From positions 2,405,001 through 2,469,000 of the forward strand of contig JAJTWR010000332.1 of the NCBI GenBank assembly GCA_021613335.1: 64,000 bases of DNA. The letters run 5' to 3'. This DNA is from Whitmania pigra (lineage: Eukaryota > Annelida > Clitellata > Hirudinida > Haemopidae). Positions within the stretch are counted from its first letter, which is position 1; every line of letters starts with the position of its first letter. The translations under genes were made by a program, and so were the position numbers. Below are positions 29,089 to 40,850 of the stretch, piece after piece. Below the pieces are notes generated by a model. That model saw nothing but the letters and a program-made list of their open reading frames with translations, was not told where the DNA came from and did no database searches.

Positions 29089-32000
29089 TCATAACACTCT
29101 TTCAGAAACTTTTAGATAAATCCCATTGGCCGACGTTAAAGTGGCTTCCATACTTTTAATAGGCTTGTGATTCTCAGCAACAGTAAATGTAAACCTAAAA
29201 AATAAATTTATATAAACAAATTGAAAAATATTTTAATACTATTGCATTATTTTGCGTGCAAGTTGACTCAGAGGGTAGCGTGCCTGAGAACGGTAAAAGC
29301 AACAGTCGTTAAGTGTCGAGTACGCGACCCAAGCTTGCACCGCCACAAAGCGGCTTATGCTTATGGCGATATAGAAATAAACATATCATATACTTAAATT
29401 TAAAAACAGTTCTTTAAAACTCATCCTCAAAATTTTAACCTTTTCAATGCTCTCGCAAGAACAATCTTTAGTTCTTCCTTTGCAAATGCTTGTCCAATGC
29501 AATTTCTTGACAATAAATTAATATTTTAATAGCAATGAAATTTATGAAACTTTTTATTTATTTTAATTAAGATTTACGCATATTGGTAAAAATAATATAA
29601 TATTAATATAATAATCAAAATAATAATAATAATAATATCAGCAATAGTAATAATAACAATACAATTTAAGAAGAAATCTTATCTTCATAAATTCGTTCTA
29701 AAATGATGTATTTCCATTTGATTAGATTTCACTTGTAATGTTTTGACTAAATTATTAAGAAGGAATTAAATACAATTCCGAAATTTCGAAAAAAATTCAA
29801 ATTTATAACTAAAAGAATATCCAGAATCCAGATATTTAAACTGAGAAAAAATAATATATCGTCATATCTCAATGATTCTGAAACATCTGCAATCCTTTGC
29901 TGTTATTAATGTATTTGAATATTTCATTCAAATTCTTTCCAGGCTCTCCTGATTTCTTCTTTCAGGTCAGATTTGGAGATGGATCTGCTTTCCCTGATTA
30001 TAAATCAGTCTTGACAACATTCCACATTTAAATAGATCCTGGAAGCATGCTGATCGTCCCATAACTTTCAAATGTCTACTTATATTTCTGGAAAACCCCA
30101 AAATGGTTTATAAAATTGTAACGAGTAACTTAAAAGAGCTTCAGAAAGCAGGGCCTCAAGAACAACGTTAGAGAGGCCTTGCCCCTGACTGTGAAATAGC
30201 AGTGGTGGCAAACAAAAATATGTCATCAACTAATTTATAATAATTTTATGAATTTATATTTGCGAAAAGTACCTTGGGCCCGCCGAAAAAGGAATGAACG
30301 CAAAATTGTTCATTTCTTCACATCTTTCTTTCGAGAAACGTTCAGGGTCAAATTTCTTAGACAAATCAATAATTTTAGAAAAAGAATATGGTATGTTAAG
30401 TCTAATTCTTACCGAAGGATTGTCCCATATTTCTGGATTATGGTGGAGGTTGTGTAAATTAATCATTACTGATGTTCCAGCAGGAACTAATTTTCCATCT
30501 ATCATTACATCTTCATCCAGTTCCCTTTCAATGATAGGAACTCCAAAGAGTCGCATAGATTCTTTCAGGCACATGGTGAGATAAGGCATTTCTTGTAAGT
30601 CGTTCCTATACCATAAAGCAAAAGGTTTTTAAACACGACTAAGTAATTTATTGGATATTCTGGAGTACAAACCAAGTTAGATGATCATCTGAACGTCCTT
30701 TCATCAGATTGTCTATTTCTTTTTGACACAAAATCTGATGATTAGGATTTAATGCCAAAGAATAGAGGCACCACGAAGTGGCACTAGCAGTTGTTTCGAA
30801 GCCTGAAATGATTTCCGAGAAGATCCATGAAAAACTGGGACATAGTTTAAGACAGTTTATTAAAAAAGTCACACTATACAAATTATACCTGCACCAACAA
30901 AATTTTTCACTTCATCTTTTATTTCTTCATCAGTCAGACCAACTCCGTTTTCATCTTTAGACCTCAATAAGATGTCCAAGAAGTCGTGGTAAGTATCTGC
31001 TTTGTTGGGATTTTCCTACAATAATTTAAAAAGAAATCATTAATTTTTCTCAAAATTTATTCTCTAAATGGTGCATGTCTATAACCTGCAGCAACTTTAT
31101 TCTTTCCCTGATTATTTTGTCTGTAAATTTATCCACCGTATCACAATGCTTCCTAAAAGTTTTCCCATCACAAGTCTTCCAGTATATGAAATCGAAATGA
31201 GCCCAAGGTTGACTGGCAAATAAGCATTACTTGTACTGAAAATCTGCTTTCATCATACTGTGTACAGAATATTCGTAATGCTCAACTTACAATTGACGCT
31301 TCATCCATAACCTCGTTATTCCTTGAACAGCTTCTATATAAAAATGTTTTTTTCTGGAAACACAAGCAAGTGCGATTTCAATTTCTAGAATTCTGCTTAA
31401 TGTGCTTGCATTTTTTTACCCTGAAGTTTGGGCCCCACTTTCATAGGAAACGGCACATTTCAAAATGACATCTAATGTCAGATTTGCCGCAGTTTCACGT
31501 ACCTCGAATGGTTTATTAAACTTGTCTAGGTTTGAGAGTTGATCCTAATAAATGTGAAAATAACAAATTTAAAAACTTCTGTTTTATCTTCTCCCAGAAA
31601 TCTTAAAAATGTCTGTAATATCACCAAAAAGATATCGCAAGCTTGGTTATCAATTTTGACATAATGCTTGAGTGCTTCAAAGTAAAATGTTGGTGTCAAT
31701 AATCTTCTGTTTCTAAACCATTTTTTACCACTCGATAGTATTAATCCATCACCCAGCCACAGCCTGATGTAACCGTACATTCCAAGTGAAACGCTTTTTC
31801 CATCTGCACGAATACCAATTACTAAATTAAATTAAGAATCTAATTTAAACATAATTTCAAATGTGAACTTATTATTTAAAATATATTTATAGTAAACTTG
31901 CCCATTCTTTTTAGCATAACTTCAACTGTATCCGGATGATGAACAACTACGTAAGGTCTCAGAAAGTTGAGGTAAATGCCACAGGCTTTTGGATATTTGT

Positions 32001-32279
32001 TCACCAACTCTTGAAAATATGACAAACCATCCTCACCTTGTCCTTTTATCTAATAATAAAACTTAGTATAAGTACATTTTATTTTAAATAAAAATAATGA
32101 AACTCTCTAACTTTATCAGCATGTCCATTGAACCAATGCTTCTTGTCCATAGGAAATTGATTAACGGCCTTACGCAACTTTTGCAGTTTTAACATCAACT
32201 GTAAGAGTAAATATACTTTATAAAATATCCATGAAACAAAAATTATCAAACAATATCGAATGAGCAAAGTAAATAGCAT
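29089..32279 (-). CDS. CYP4: Cytochrome P450, CYP4-like, tandem copy A
   Basis: Twelve exons, 32279-32112, 32049-31902, 31803-31625, 31544-31420, 31353-31291, 31212-31086, 31015-30889, 30802-30673, 30605-30413, 30355-30273, 29505-29440 and 29194-29089, encode 504 residues. An N-terminal membrane anchor is followed by the C-helix [19 protein letters not shown]-helix VGAGFETTAS, K-helix KESMR (ExxR), FDPERF and the haem loop FSAGPRNCIGQ with the Cys ligand. The fold blocks match the CYP4 clan, but the CYP4 Glu that can bind haem covalently (FMFEGHD motif) is Ala here. It is an ER monooxygenase; substrate unknown (fatty acids or xenobiotics in the clan). Intron 2 uses a GC donor, and exon 2 is one codon shorter than in copies B and C. 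Confidence 0.95.
29262..29388 (+). repeat. Short interspersed element or LINE 3' end sharing the ATAGAAATAAAC tail
   Basis: A moderately GC-rich block in the last intron of P450 copy A. It starts with GACTCAGAGGGTAGCGTGCC and ends CGCC...GGCGATATAGAAATAAACATAT. The end pairs a GC hairpin with ATAGAAATAAAC, just like the LINE 3' ends at 18.3 and 47.1 kb. The 5' part looks faintly tRNA-like but has no good internal promoter boxes. Confidence 0.55.
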
Positions 32280-32868
32280 TGTTGAAAGCTTTATCGACGA
32301 TTACCAATTTATTTAAATAGTCAATTCTTTCGGACTTATTTGAAGACGATGAAATGAACTTTGAATAGCATTTAAAATAACAACATTTGTTGAAAGTACT
32401 GTAATGACATGTCTGTTTAAAATATTTACTTAAGAAACATGATTAATGTAATCTTGCTTACGTTTTTCACTATGATAGCTTTTGAATAGTTTTACAGGTT
32501 TCTGTTTTTCTTGTCTTTGTAATTAATTATACAACTACTGTGGTTATCGTGGGCAATATTTTATCGCAAATAGCACAATAGCTAATAATTAGCATTTGAA
32601 TTATTATTCAAATGGCGTAGATAAGTAATCGGTGATCCCTTTAAAAAAATCCAATAAATGTATTCTGTTGACATACTCTTTGCAGTCCTTATATAAATTT
32701 AATCAATAAAATCATTGGTATTCGAAATACATAAACAAAATCTTTGGTTTCTTTATTCTAAAGATTCGCTGTTTTTATATCAGTTTTCATGTATTTATTT
32801 TAAAGAAAAGTGTTACTTCAGCCACCCAATTATTTCTCCAATATTTTGTTTTCAAATTGGTCCTTACC

Positions 32869-33643
32869 CAGGGCCGTATTTAGAGGGGGGGGGTTACGGT
32901 TCAACCCCCCGAAATATTACCAAAACAAATTTTAATTGTAAATTAAAAAAATATTTTTCTGGATTAGCAAGAAATGCATATGTATTAATGTCGAATACAT
33001 TATTCTACCAAGATTGACATCACAGATTGACTATCACGGGTCGCGCCTTCTTGGTTGAGGGTTCGTAAGTTCGATTCCCGTCTTAATAGTCTGTCTATGC
33101 ATGTGCCGCTGCAGTGTGTTTTAAAATTAGGGTTTTGGTCAGAGTTAGGGGTATTAATTTAATTTCAAGATGTTCTGATGAGTCTATTTTCCTAATTAAT
33201 ATTAAATTGATTGCATATTGTAATGACATAAATTACCCATGCTGCCATATTTTACAATAAAGATGGCAGTAGTACTAGGACGCGAGATGTCACTTTTATA
33301 GTACACAACAGGCAGATTTACCAACGAAGTCACCATCATCAAGAAGGCCAGCACCACCGTCGAAAGCCGTAGAAACTTCTGATTTCATCGTGAAAACGTT
33401 TTGGTTTTGCAAGTTGTCAATAGAAACAATACAAGATGACTCTTCAATGCTTATGTATACATAGAACCCAACTAATTATCTGTATGACGATGATGATGAT
33501 GATGAAAATGATGACCACTTTGAATACTAGCGGCAAAGAAGACAATATTATGTTAGGGAATTTTGTTTAGGGAAATTGTATTATAATGTGACATTTACGA
33601 AAAATTTGAATTCTCCTAAAATCATTTTCAGGCTATGGCCCTG
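32869..33643. mobile_element. Possible non-autonomous hAT-like element
   Basis: The left end CAGGGCCGTATTTAG with a G-run is typical of hAT-type termini. The right end, read in reverse, is CAGGGCCATAGCCTG. The 8-bp flanks TCCTTACC and TCTTACCA agree if one base was lost. There is no transposase frame inside. A tRNA-like segment (TTCGATTCCC box) lies at 33,020-33,100. The ends and flanks are imperfect, so this is tentative. Confidence 0.45.
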
Positions 33644-33649
33644 TCTTAC

Positions 33650-35800
33650 CAATTCAATGTTTTATCACAATATTCATTAATCATCACATCACTAATATTA
33701 CAAAATGAAGGCCCAAAAGGTTAAATAATCGAATGCCGAATTACACACTAAAAATAGTAAATCAAAAGTAGTAAAAATCAAAGTAGCAATTCAAGGGCCA
33801 TAAGCAATTAGTCGAAAAAATGAAAACAAAGAAAAACGTCAAAAGAAATTAATTCACGTATTTAAAATATATGATTTGTAAGAGCATTTGAAGATGGCTA
33901 TGAATTTAGTGATGATGTCTGGAATCGAAGAAAATAGGACCAAAGCACTTCAATGACAATTTTTTGAGCGTAGCCTGTGTTTAGTTCCTGCAAAAACATG
34001 TTTAAATAAAAACGTAATTCTTTTTTAAGTGGATGGAGGTTAGTGTTAATTTGAACCGATATAATTAATATTCTTTAACTATATAATTTGAACTGCTATA
34101 TTTACTATTCTTTAACTATATAATTTGAACTGCTATATTTACTATTCTTTAACTATATATTTTGAACTGCTATATTTACTAATTTTTAACTATTACCACA
34201 TTTTCTGTCTAGTAGAATATTTTCAAGTAAATATTTTGATTAAATGGGGTGTTTGCTTTCTATCATCAGGATAAGCTCAATAACATCCTAAAGATGGCCT
34301 TTACAATTTTTTTTGTATTTAATAATTTTATGAATTAGTAGGTAATAACAAGTTAGTTGATAAATTCTTAGTTAATAAAATCTTAGTTGATATTAAGTTA
34401 GTCGATAGTGCTTTAGTAATTTTCCATGTTTTCGCAAAATTATGTTCAACATTTTACATTAGGGCTGCTCATATTAACGATTGATCTTCTGATTAGTAGT
34501 TAAAAATTGTTAACGATTAATTTATTGTATGACGATTAAATTTTGATGAAATTCGCTGATTATTTGTGGAAAGGTCGGAATAAATAAACTCAAGCAATTT
34601 TGAAAAGTCTCTGTCAAAAGCATTTCAAAAATACACGACAAACAATGGTTTATATAATGAAGAAATACAAAATATTAGTTAGATAAGATCAAAATTTTAA
34701 AAGATATTTTCAATTTTACAAGGGCAACATACTCTTCAAATTTTGATTTTTCCGAAAAGCAGCCACACATAATGTGTCATAACAAGTTGTTATTGTTGTG
34801 AATGAGATAGAATAATAAAGTTTGGTAGCTTTGTTTGCCTAACTTTCGCCTAATTAATAACCTAAAAATTAATAATTTGTGATCCTTGGTTTTGGTAGCT
34901 CAGAATATGTGAAATTTTTATAAAAATTCAAATATTTGAAATTAAAGATTTTGAAAACTAAGCCTACTTAATTAAGAATATTTGATCAATTTGCTCATAC
35001 TGCCATTGTCTCAATTTAGGATAAGTTTCAGTTGATTTTTAGCTTTAGTTTTTGTTTTATAAGCTTTTAAATGTAACAAAAATTTAAAATGTCGCAATCT
35101 TTAGTGCTATTTATCTCAACTTTTAGTAAAATTTTTTTTTAAAATTATATTTTTTTCGTATTTCTAAAATTGGTTTTCAACATATTCAAATATTCAAATT
35201 TATAAAGTACTCTAAGCCTTAATAAAATAAATTCACTTAGAAAAACGAGAATTTTTTGAACATCAGACACCCGTAATGTGTAATAACTAGTGTTGTAAGT
35301 ATGGTAGAACAATATTTTGGTGGATTTCTTTGCATAGTTATAATTTATTAAATAATCTAAAATTGGAGAATTTGTGGTTTATAATTGTTGATGAATGTGG
35401 CTCAGAAAATCTGCTATTCTTATTTAACTTAGTTATCTTGTTTAATTTTATTTAAACTTATTTAATCAATAATATTTTAAAGCGGCTTAAATTTTTTCAG
35501 CTTAATTTTCCGAAATGTTAATTTAGTAATCACTGATAAGATTCAAAAAATTTACAAAATATTTCTGTGAAAAAATTTAAGATGTATAGAAGGACGGGCA
35601 GAAATATCATCAATTAATTGAATTTGTAATGTAAATACATACATTCAAAAATACTTAAGATTGAATTTTGTTAGATTTATAAATTAATTTAAGTAAAAAT
35701 TAAGATCAAGTTAATATGTAAAGAGTTTGTCATAAATAATTAATAGCTTGGTAAATAATTAATAATAACAGTAAGCATGCAAATTGTTTAAATTCACAAA
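33650..35800. other. Spacer between P450 copies A and B
   Basis: Very AT-rich. Apart from the 36-bp tandem repeat at 34,051-34,194 I see no gene, RNA or recognisable element. The 5' flank of copy A and 3' flank of copy B lie here. Confidence 0.5.
34051..34194. repeat. 36-bp tandem repeat, about four copies
   Basis: The unit begins TTGAACTGCTATATTTACTA and ends CTTTAACTATATAA. Copies start near 34,051, 34,088, 34,124 and 34,161; the outer ones are diverged. Confidence 0.85.
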
Positions 35801-35805
35801 TAGTT

Positions 35806-38800
35806 TTACATTGTTCTTTCTGATGCTTTTAAATAAATCCCATTGGCAGATCTCAAAGTGCCTTTCATACATTCAGCAGGCTTATAATTTTCAGCGACAG
35901 TTAAGGTGAATCTTGGAAGAAATCAATATTTCAAACAAAAGATACGTCAAAATATCATGTGTCAATATTTAAATTTATAAAATAATTTCCTCAAAGTTTG
36001 AAAATAACCTCCTCAGTGTTCTTGCAATAACAATTTTTAGTTCTTCAATAGCAAAAGCTTGTCCAATGCAATTCCTAAATATTTTTTTAATTAATAATTA
36101 TTTACATTTTTAAAAACCGTATGTTAATAACCAGAAAATTTAATTGGATGTATATACAAATTGAATAGTATGTATTACCGTGAACCTGCAGAAAATGGGA
36201 TAAATGCGAAGGAATCCAACAGTTCACTTCTTTCTTGTGAGAATCGTTGAGGATCAAATGTCTGCAATGGATATTGATAGATGATAAAATTACTTTTCCA
36301 GCACTTAGTTTGGCATATTAATACGGTTCTTACCGAAGGATTGTCCCATATTTCTGGATTATGGTGGAGATTGTACAAATTAATCATTACTGATGTTCCA
36401 GCAGGAACTAATTTTCCATCTATCACTACATCTTCATCCAGGTCCCTCTCAATGATAGGAACTCCAAAGAGTCTCATAGATTCCTTCAGGCACATGGTAA
36501 GATAAGGTATTTCTTGTAAGTCATTCCTTTAAAGTGTTTTCAAAAATAATTATTTTAAATAATTCATGACCACAACGTAGTTAACGTTGAATGAAAACAT
36601 GTAAGATTTTTAAGTTTTAAAACAATTTTTAAGCAGAATATCTGATTTATTTAGATAATCATAGGACTCATTTGAAGAATTCATTCAAGTGCAAACCAAG
36701 TTAGATATTCATCTGAGCGCCCTTTCATCAGTTTATCTACTTCTTCTTGGCAAATCGTTTGATGAATGGGATTTAATGACAGATTATACAAACACCACGA
36801 AATGGCAGAGGCAGTCGTCTCGTAACCTATGATAATACAATATTAAGAAAGTCTTATTATTGTGTGTTTAACCCTGGGTGAAGGAGTATACAGACGATTG
36901 TCAGGATTTTTTCACAAATGTTATTATGGTAAAGCTGTTGGTTTTAAATCTTAAAATTGTAATTAGTTTGTTTTTGTTATCTTTAATAACTTTGTCACAC
37001 AGCGTTAATCAAGCTATTTATAAAAAAAATTTAAAATAGCTTTTTCTTTAGAAAAAAATTTGGCATCTTATGACCTCATTTAGCTTGCAAAAATATTGGA
37101 ATCATTAGATTCTAGATAAGATCCTTATTACTGATAGAAATTTAATTGTTTCAATCACATGTGGCAGCTCACCTGCTGCTATAAAAGTATTCATTTCATC
37201 TTTTATTTCCTCATCAGTTAGACCAACTCCATCTTCATCTTTAGACCTCAACAAGATATCCAAAAAGTCATGATAACTATCTGCTTTGTAGGGATTTTCC
37301 TACAATGGTATAAAAAGATATCTTAATTTTTCCAGATTTTATCTTTAATGGCAATGGCACCTATGTTGCAACCTGCAGCAACATTCTTCTTTCTTTGATT
37401 ATTTTGTTTGTAAAGTTATCAACGGTATCGCAGTGTCTCATGAAAGCTTTTCCGTCAGAAGTCTTCCAATATATGAAATCAAAATGAGCCCAAGGTTGAC
37501 TGGTAAAATGATCAAATACTAATTATTCTTTAAAAAATAAGTAGCAAGTGATAAAGTAAATTTTGAATATGTCTGATTATTTGTCCTACATTAGGTTCAT
37601 AATTATATTGATAAATGCTGAATAAATGCATATTTCCAGAAGTTTTGATGCGATATGCATACTCACAATTTCAATAAACACCATTTCTATCATGAGTTCA
37701 AAGCAATGCTTTACGTTTTCAGCAAACAAATCCCAGAATATCCCAAAATATTGTTTCATTATGATTTATCTCAATTATGATAACAATATCTTCTAATTGA
37801 ATTAGTAATTTACTAATATGTACTAACATTACTAAGACAGTCACGAGAAAACTTATAAGATATTCTAAATCGGTATATCTAATGAGCTAGAGCTTTGAAT
37901 CAAATAAATCCTTAACAAAGTATAACTACGACTTAATATCAAATTTGGGAACACAGCATTATGAACCATCGTACTTAATGTACAATGTACCATAAATTAC
38001 ATTAAAAATTACGTTATGAAATTACTCCTTAGTACGTAGGAGTAATTTTTTTCCATGTTTTGAAATTTTAGTGAAACGCAAAGCCAAATTGAACTCAAAA
38101 CGAAAAAGAACGTTCTGAGAGAAAAATATTTCCGCTAAAAAACTCTAAAAGCTCACAATTGGCGTTTCATCCATAACCTCGCTAGTTCTTCAACAGCTTC
38201 TATATAAAAATGTACTCTTCTGGAAACACAATCATAGCAATTTAATTCATAAAAATGTGAACAACCATGTTTGTATGTTTTTACCCTAAAGTTTGGGCTT
38301 CACTTTCATAGGAAACAGCACATCTCAATATGACGTCAAATGTCAGATTCGCTGCCATTCTGTGTATTTCTAATGGCTCATTACGTTTGGCGAGGTATAA
38401 GAGTTTATCCTAAAGAAAGGAGAAAATAAATGTTTACAAAATTTAATAAAATCCGAAATACGTCACTGAGATCACCAAAAAGATATCGCTAGCTTCGTTA
38501 TCAACTTTGACGTAATGTTTGAGTGCTTCAAAATGAAACGTTGGCGTTAATAATCTTCTGTTCCTAAGCCATTTTTTGCCAGTTGATAAAACCAAACCAT
38601 CACCCAACCATCTCCTTGCATAACTGTACATTCCGAGTAAAACCGTTTTTCCTCCTAAAGTAAAAAATTATTTAATTTTTACCTTGCAAAGTAAACTAAA
38701 CAGGTCATTAGGCATTGAAACAGCGGTTTAAAATGCATTAGTTAAAAATTTAATTTTTATTAATTAGTTAAAAATTTAATTTTTATTAAATTAAAATTTT

Positions 38801-39308
38801 TACTAATGCATTTTCTTTTATTAAATTAAAGTTTATAATACCTGCCATGTGCAATTTCATCTTCAAACATCGAAGTTAAAAACTTGATTTAACATTTAAA
38901 TTAGTTAACGCCACTTACCAATTCCTTTCAAAACTACTTTAACTGTGTCGGGGTGATGAACAACAACGTAAGGTTTCAGAAAGTTGATGAGGTAAAGACC
39001 ACATGCTTTTGGATATTTGTGTACTAATTCTCGAAAATATGCCAGACCCTCTTCACCTTGTCCTTGTATCTAGTAAAATGAAAATATAAAATATTTGTCA
39101 AACTTTACAAAACAAGTTGTGCCTGAGCTGTAACTTTATGAGCATGTCCTTTAAACCAATGCTTCTCATCCATGGGAAATTGGTTGACGGCTTGACCAAT
39201 TATTCGTCGTTTCCACAAAAAAAGTACGAATAAATAAGTTTGATAAAGTATCACAAAAACCAAAATTATTGAAATATATCGAATAAGTAATTCAGTTGCC
39301 ATATTCAA
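35806..39308 (-). CDS. CYP4: Cytochrome P450, CYP4-like, tandem copy B
   Basis: Twelve exons, 39308-39135, 39069-38919, 38654-38476, 38409-38285, 38219-38157, 37499-37373, 37299-37173, 36826-36697, 36526-36334, 36261-36179, 36074-36009 and 35911-35806, encode 507 residues. Key blocks are [39 protein letters not shown] and FSAGSRNCIGQ. Every catalytic landmark is present and all splice sites are GT-AG. Exon lengths from exon 3 on equal those of copy A, and the K-helix exon is nearly identical to A, so A and B are the most recent duplicates. The second ATG (39,302) could also start the protein. Confidence 0.95.
38730..38814. repeat. Palindromic AT-rich insert in intron 2 of P450 copy B
   Basis: AAATGCATTAGT at the left and ACTAATGCATTTT at the right are inverted copies. 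Between them lies a direct duplication of TTAGTTAAAAATTTAATTTT. It resembles a tiny hairpin element or MITE remnant. Confidence 0.6.
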
Positions 39309-39309
39309 A

Positions 39310-40848
39310 GCGTATATTTGATCGTCTCTCGGTTAACAACCAAAAACTTGCAAAAACTGCAGAAACTGAAATCGTCTGTAATTCTTATATAATTACAAAC
39401 ACTAACTTCGAACCTTGCGCATCACCAGAATGCTTAAAAAATGCTGATTTAAGAAGTGTGCTCAGTGTAATCCCGCATCCGCTCATCTGCAAACGAATCT
39501 AAATAATTTTTTTACTTTGTCTGGTCAACATAAATCATAGTCCAGTTGTCGCCTAGTAAGGAAGTTTCAATCGGATTGGACTACTAAATCAATCATTTGG
39601 CTGTTGTAATTTGAATTAATGTCAATTCTAATTACGTTGTAAATATAGTAATATTATTTACATTAAAAATTGAATTATGCATTATTTAGTACAATTACTT
39701 GCTTGAGTAGTTGATAATGAATAATATTCAGATTGGACCGCCTGGGTGATTCGCCTTCGTAATTCGCGTCTCATCTGCGCCAAGTATCCAGATTGGAATA
39801 TTATTCACAAATAAAATTATCTCTCCTATTATCAAGTCATCAATTTGTATCTGTTTAAGATTTCGTTGAATGCATGAATTAATTACTGTTGATCAGAAGT
39901 TAAATAAATATTTTGCTTGGATGCGATAACATCTTAACATTCAGAAGGGTAATAAATATATTTAAAATATGAAATATAAGCAAATAAAAAATGAAAACAT
40001 TTTTTCATACAAAATTAATAATTAATTTAAGTAATTAAATGATTTTTTAATGACTTTATGCATACAAATCGAATATGTGTGCGTTAACCTCCGCTCCATA
40101 GCAAGGTGATTGAATGATCAAGTGATTAGGTGATTAGGTGATTAGATGATTATAAGTTGAAGTTTAAAGGAAATTGTTGATTAGGCTTAGAATGGTTGAG
40201 CTAACAATGAACTCGAGAAATTAAATGTTCGGTTTTAAATGTTTCATTTTATTAGTTACTCCATCCACAAGAAGATTGTGTTACAAATCTTAACAAATCA
40301 GACAATTGTTTTTTAACTATTGCGTATTTTTAACTATTATTTTAACTATTTAAAATTGTTTTGCTTTTTCATATTTTCCTACTTTTTTAAAATTAATTCT
40401 CCACGCGAGATAGGAAGTATAGCTTACAGACTCATAATTTGTACGAGTCATTAAATATTTAGCTATATTCTGTCGATGTAATTGCAAGTGTGTCACATAA
40501 AAACAATATCATTCTACTTTGTAAAAAAAAAATTAAAAATGGATTACTAAACATAATACAAAGTAGGTTATCACTAATAAATTTTAAAAACATAAAACGC
40601 TAAATATCAATAATTCATAACAATAATCACGTAATGGCAACAGTCACAATGTACCGTCTTCGCAAATCAGCCTGCATTGCCAGGGATCGCCTATGGACGT
40701 GATATAAATGGTGGAACGATTCTAAAGTGCCTTCACACTCTTTTACGATACATTGGGCCACCGAAAAGTTCAGCTAAATGGAAACGCAAGCATAAACATC
40801 ATCAACAAAGCAATTGCAGTAAAAATAGTCATCATTGGCTGAAATTGA
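39310..40848. other. Spacer between P450 copies B and C
   Basis: AT-rich with no gene visible. A GTGATTAGGTGATTAG mini-repeat lies near 40,118-40,150. A ~55-bp stretch at 40,467-40,520 recurs upstream in copy C (43,449-43,505). Confidence 0.5.
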
Positions 40849-40850
40849 CT

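Noticed and set aside
33010..33110. tRNA gene
   Set aside because: It has a TTCGATTCCC box and pairing outer ends, but the T-arm stem does not pair and no D-arm or A box is convincing. At most a pseudogene or SINE piece.
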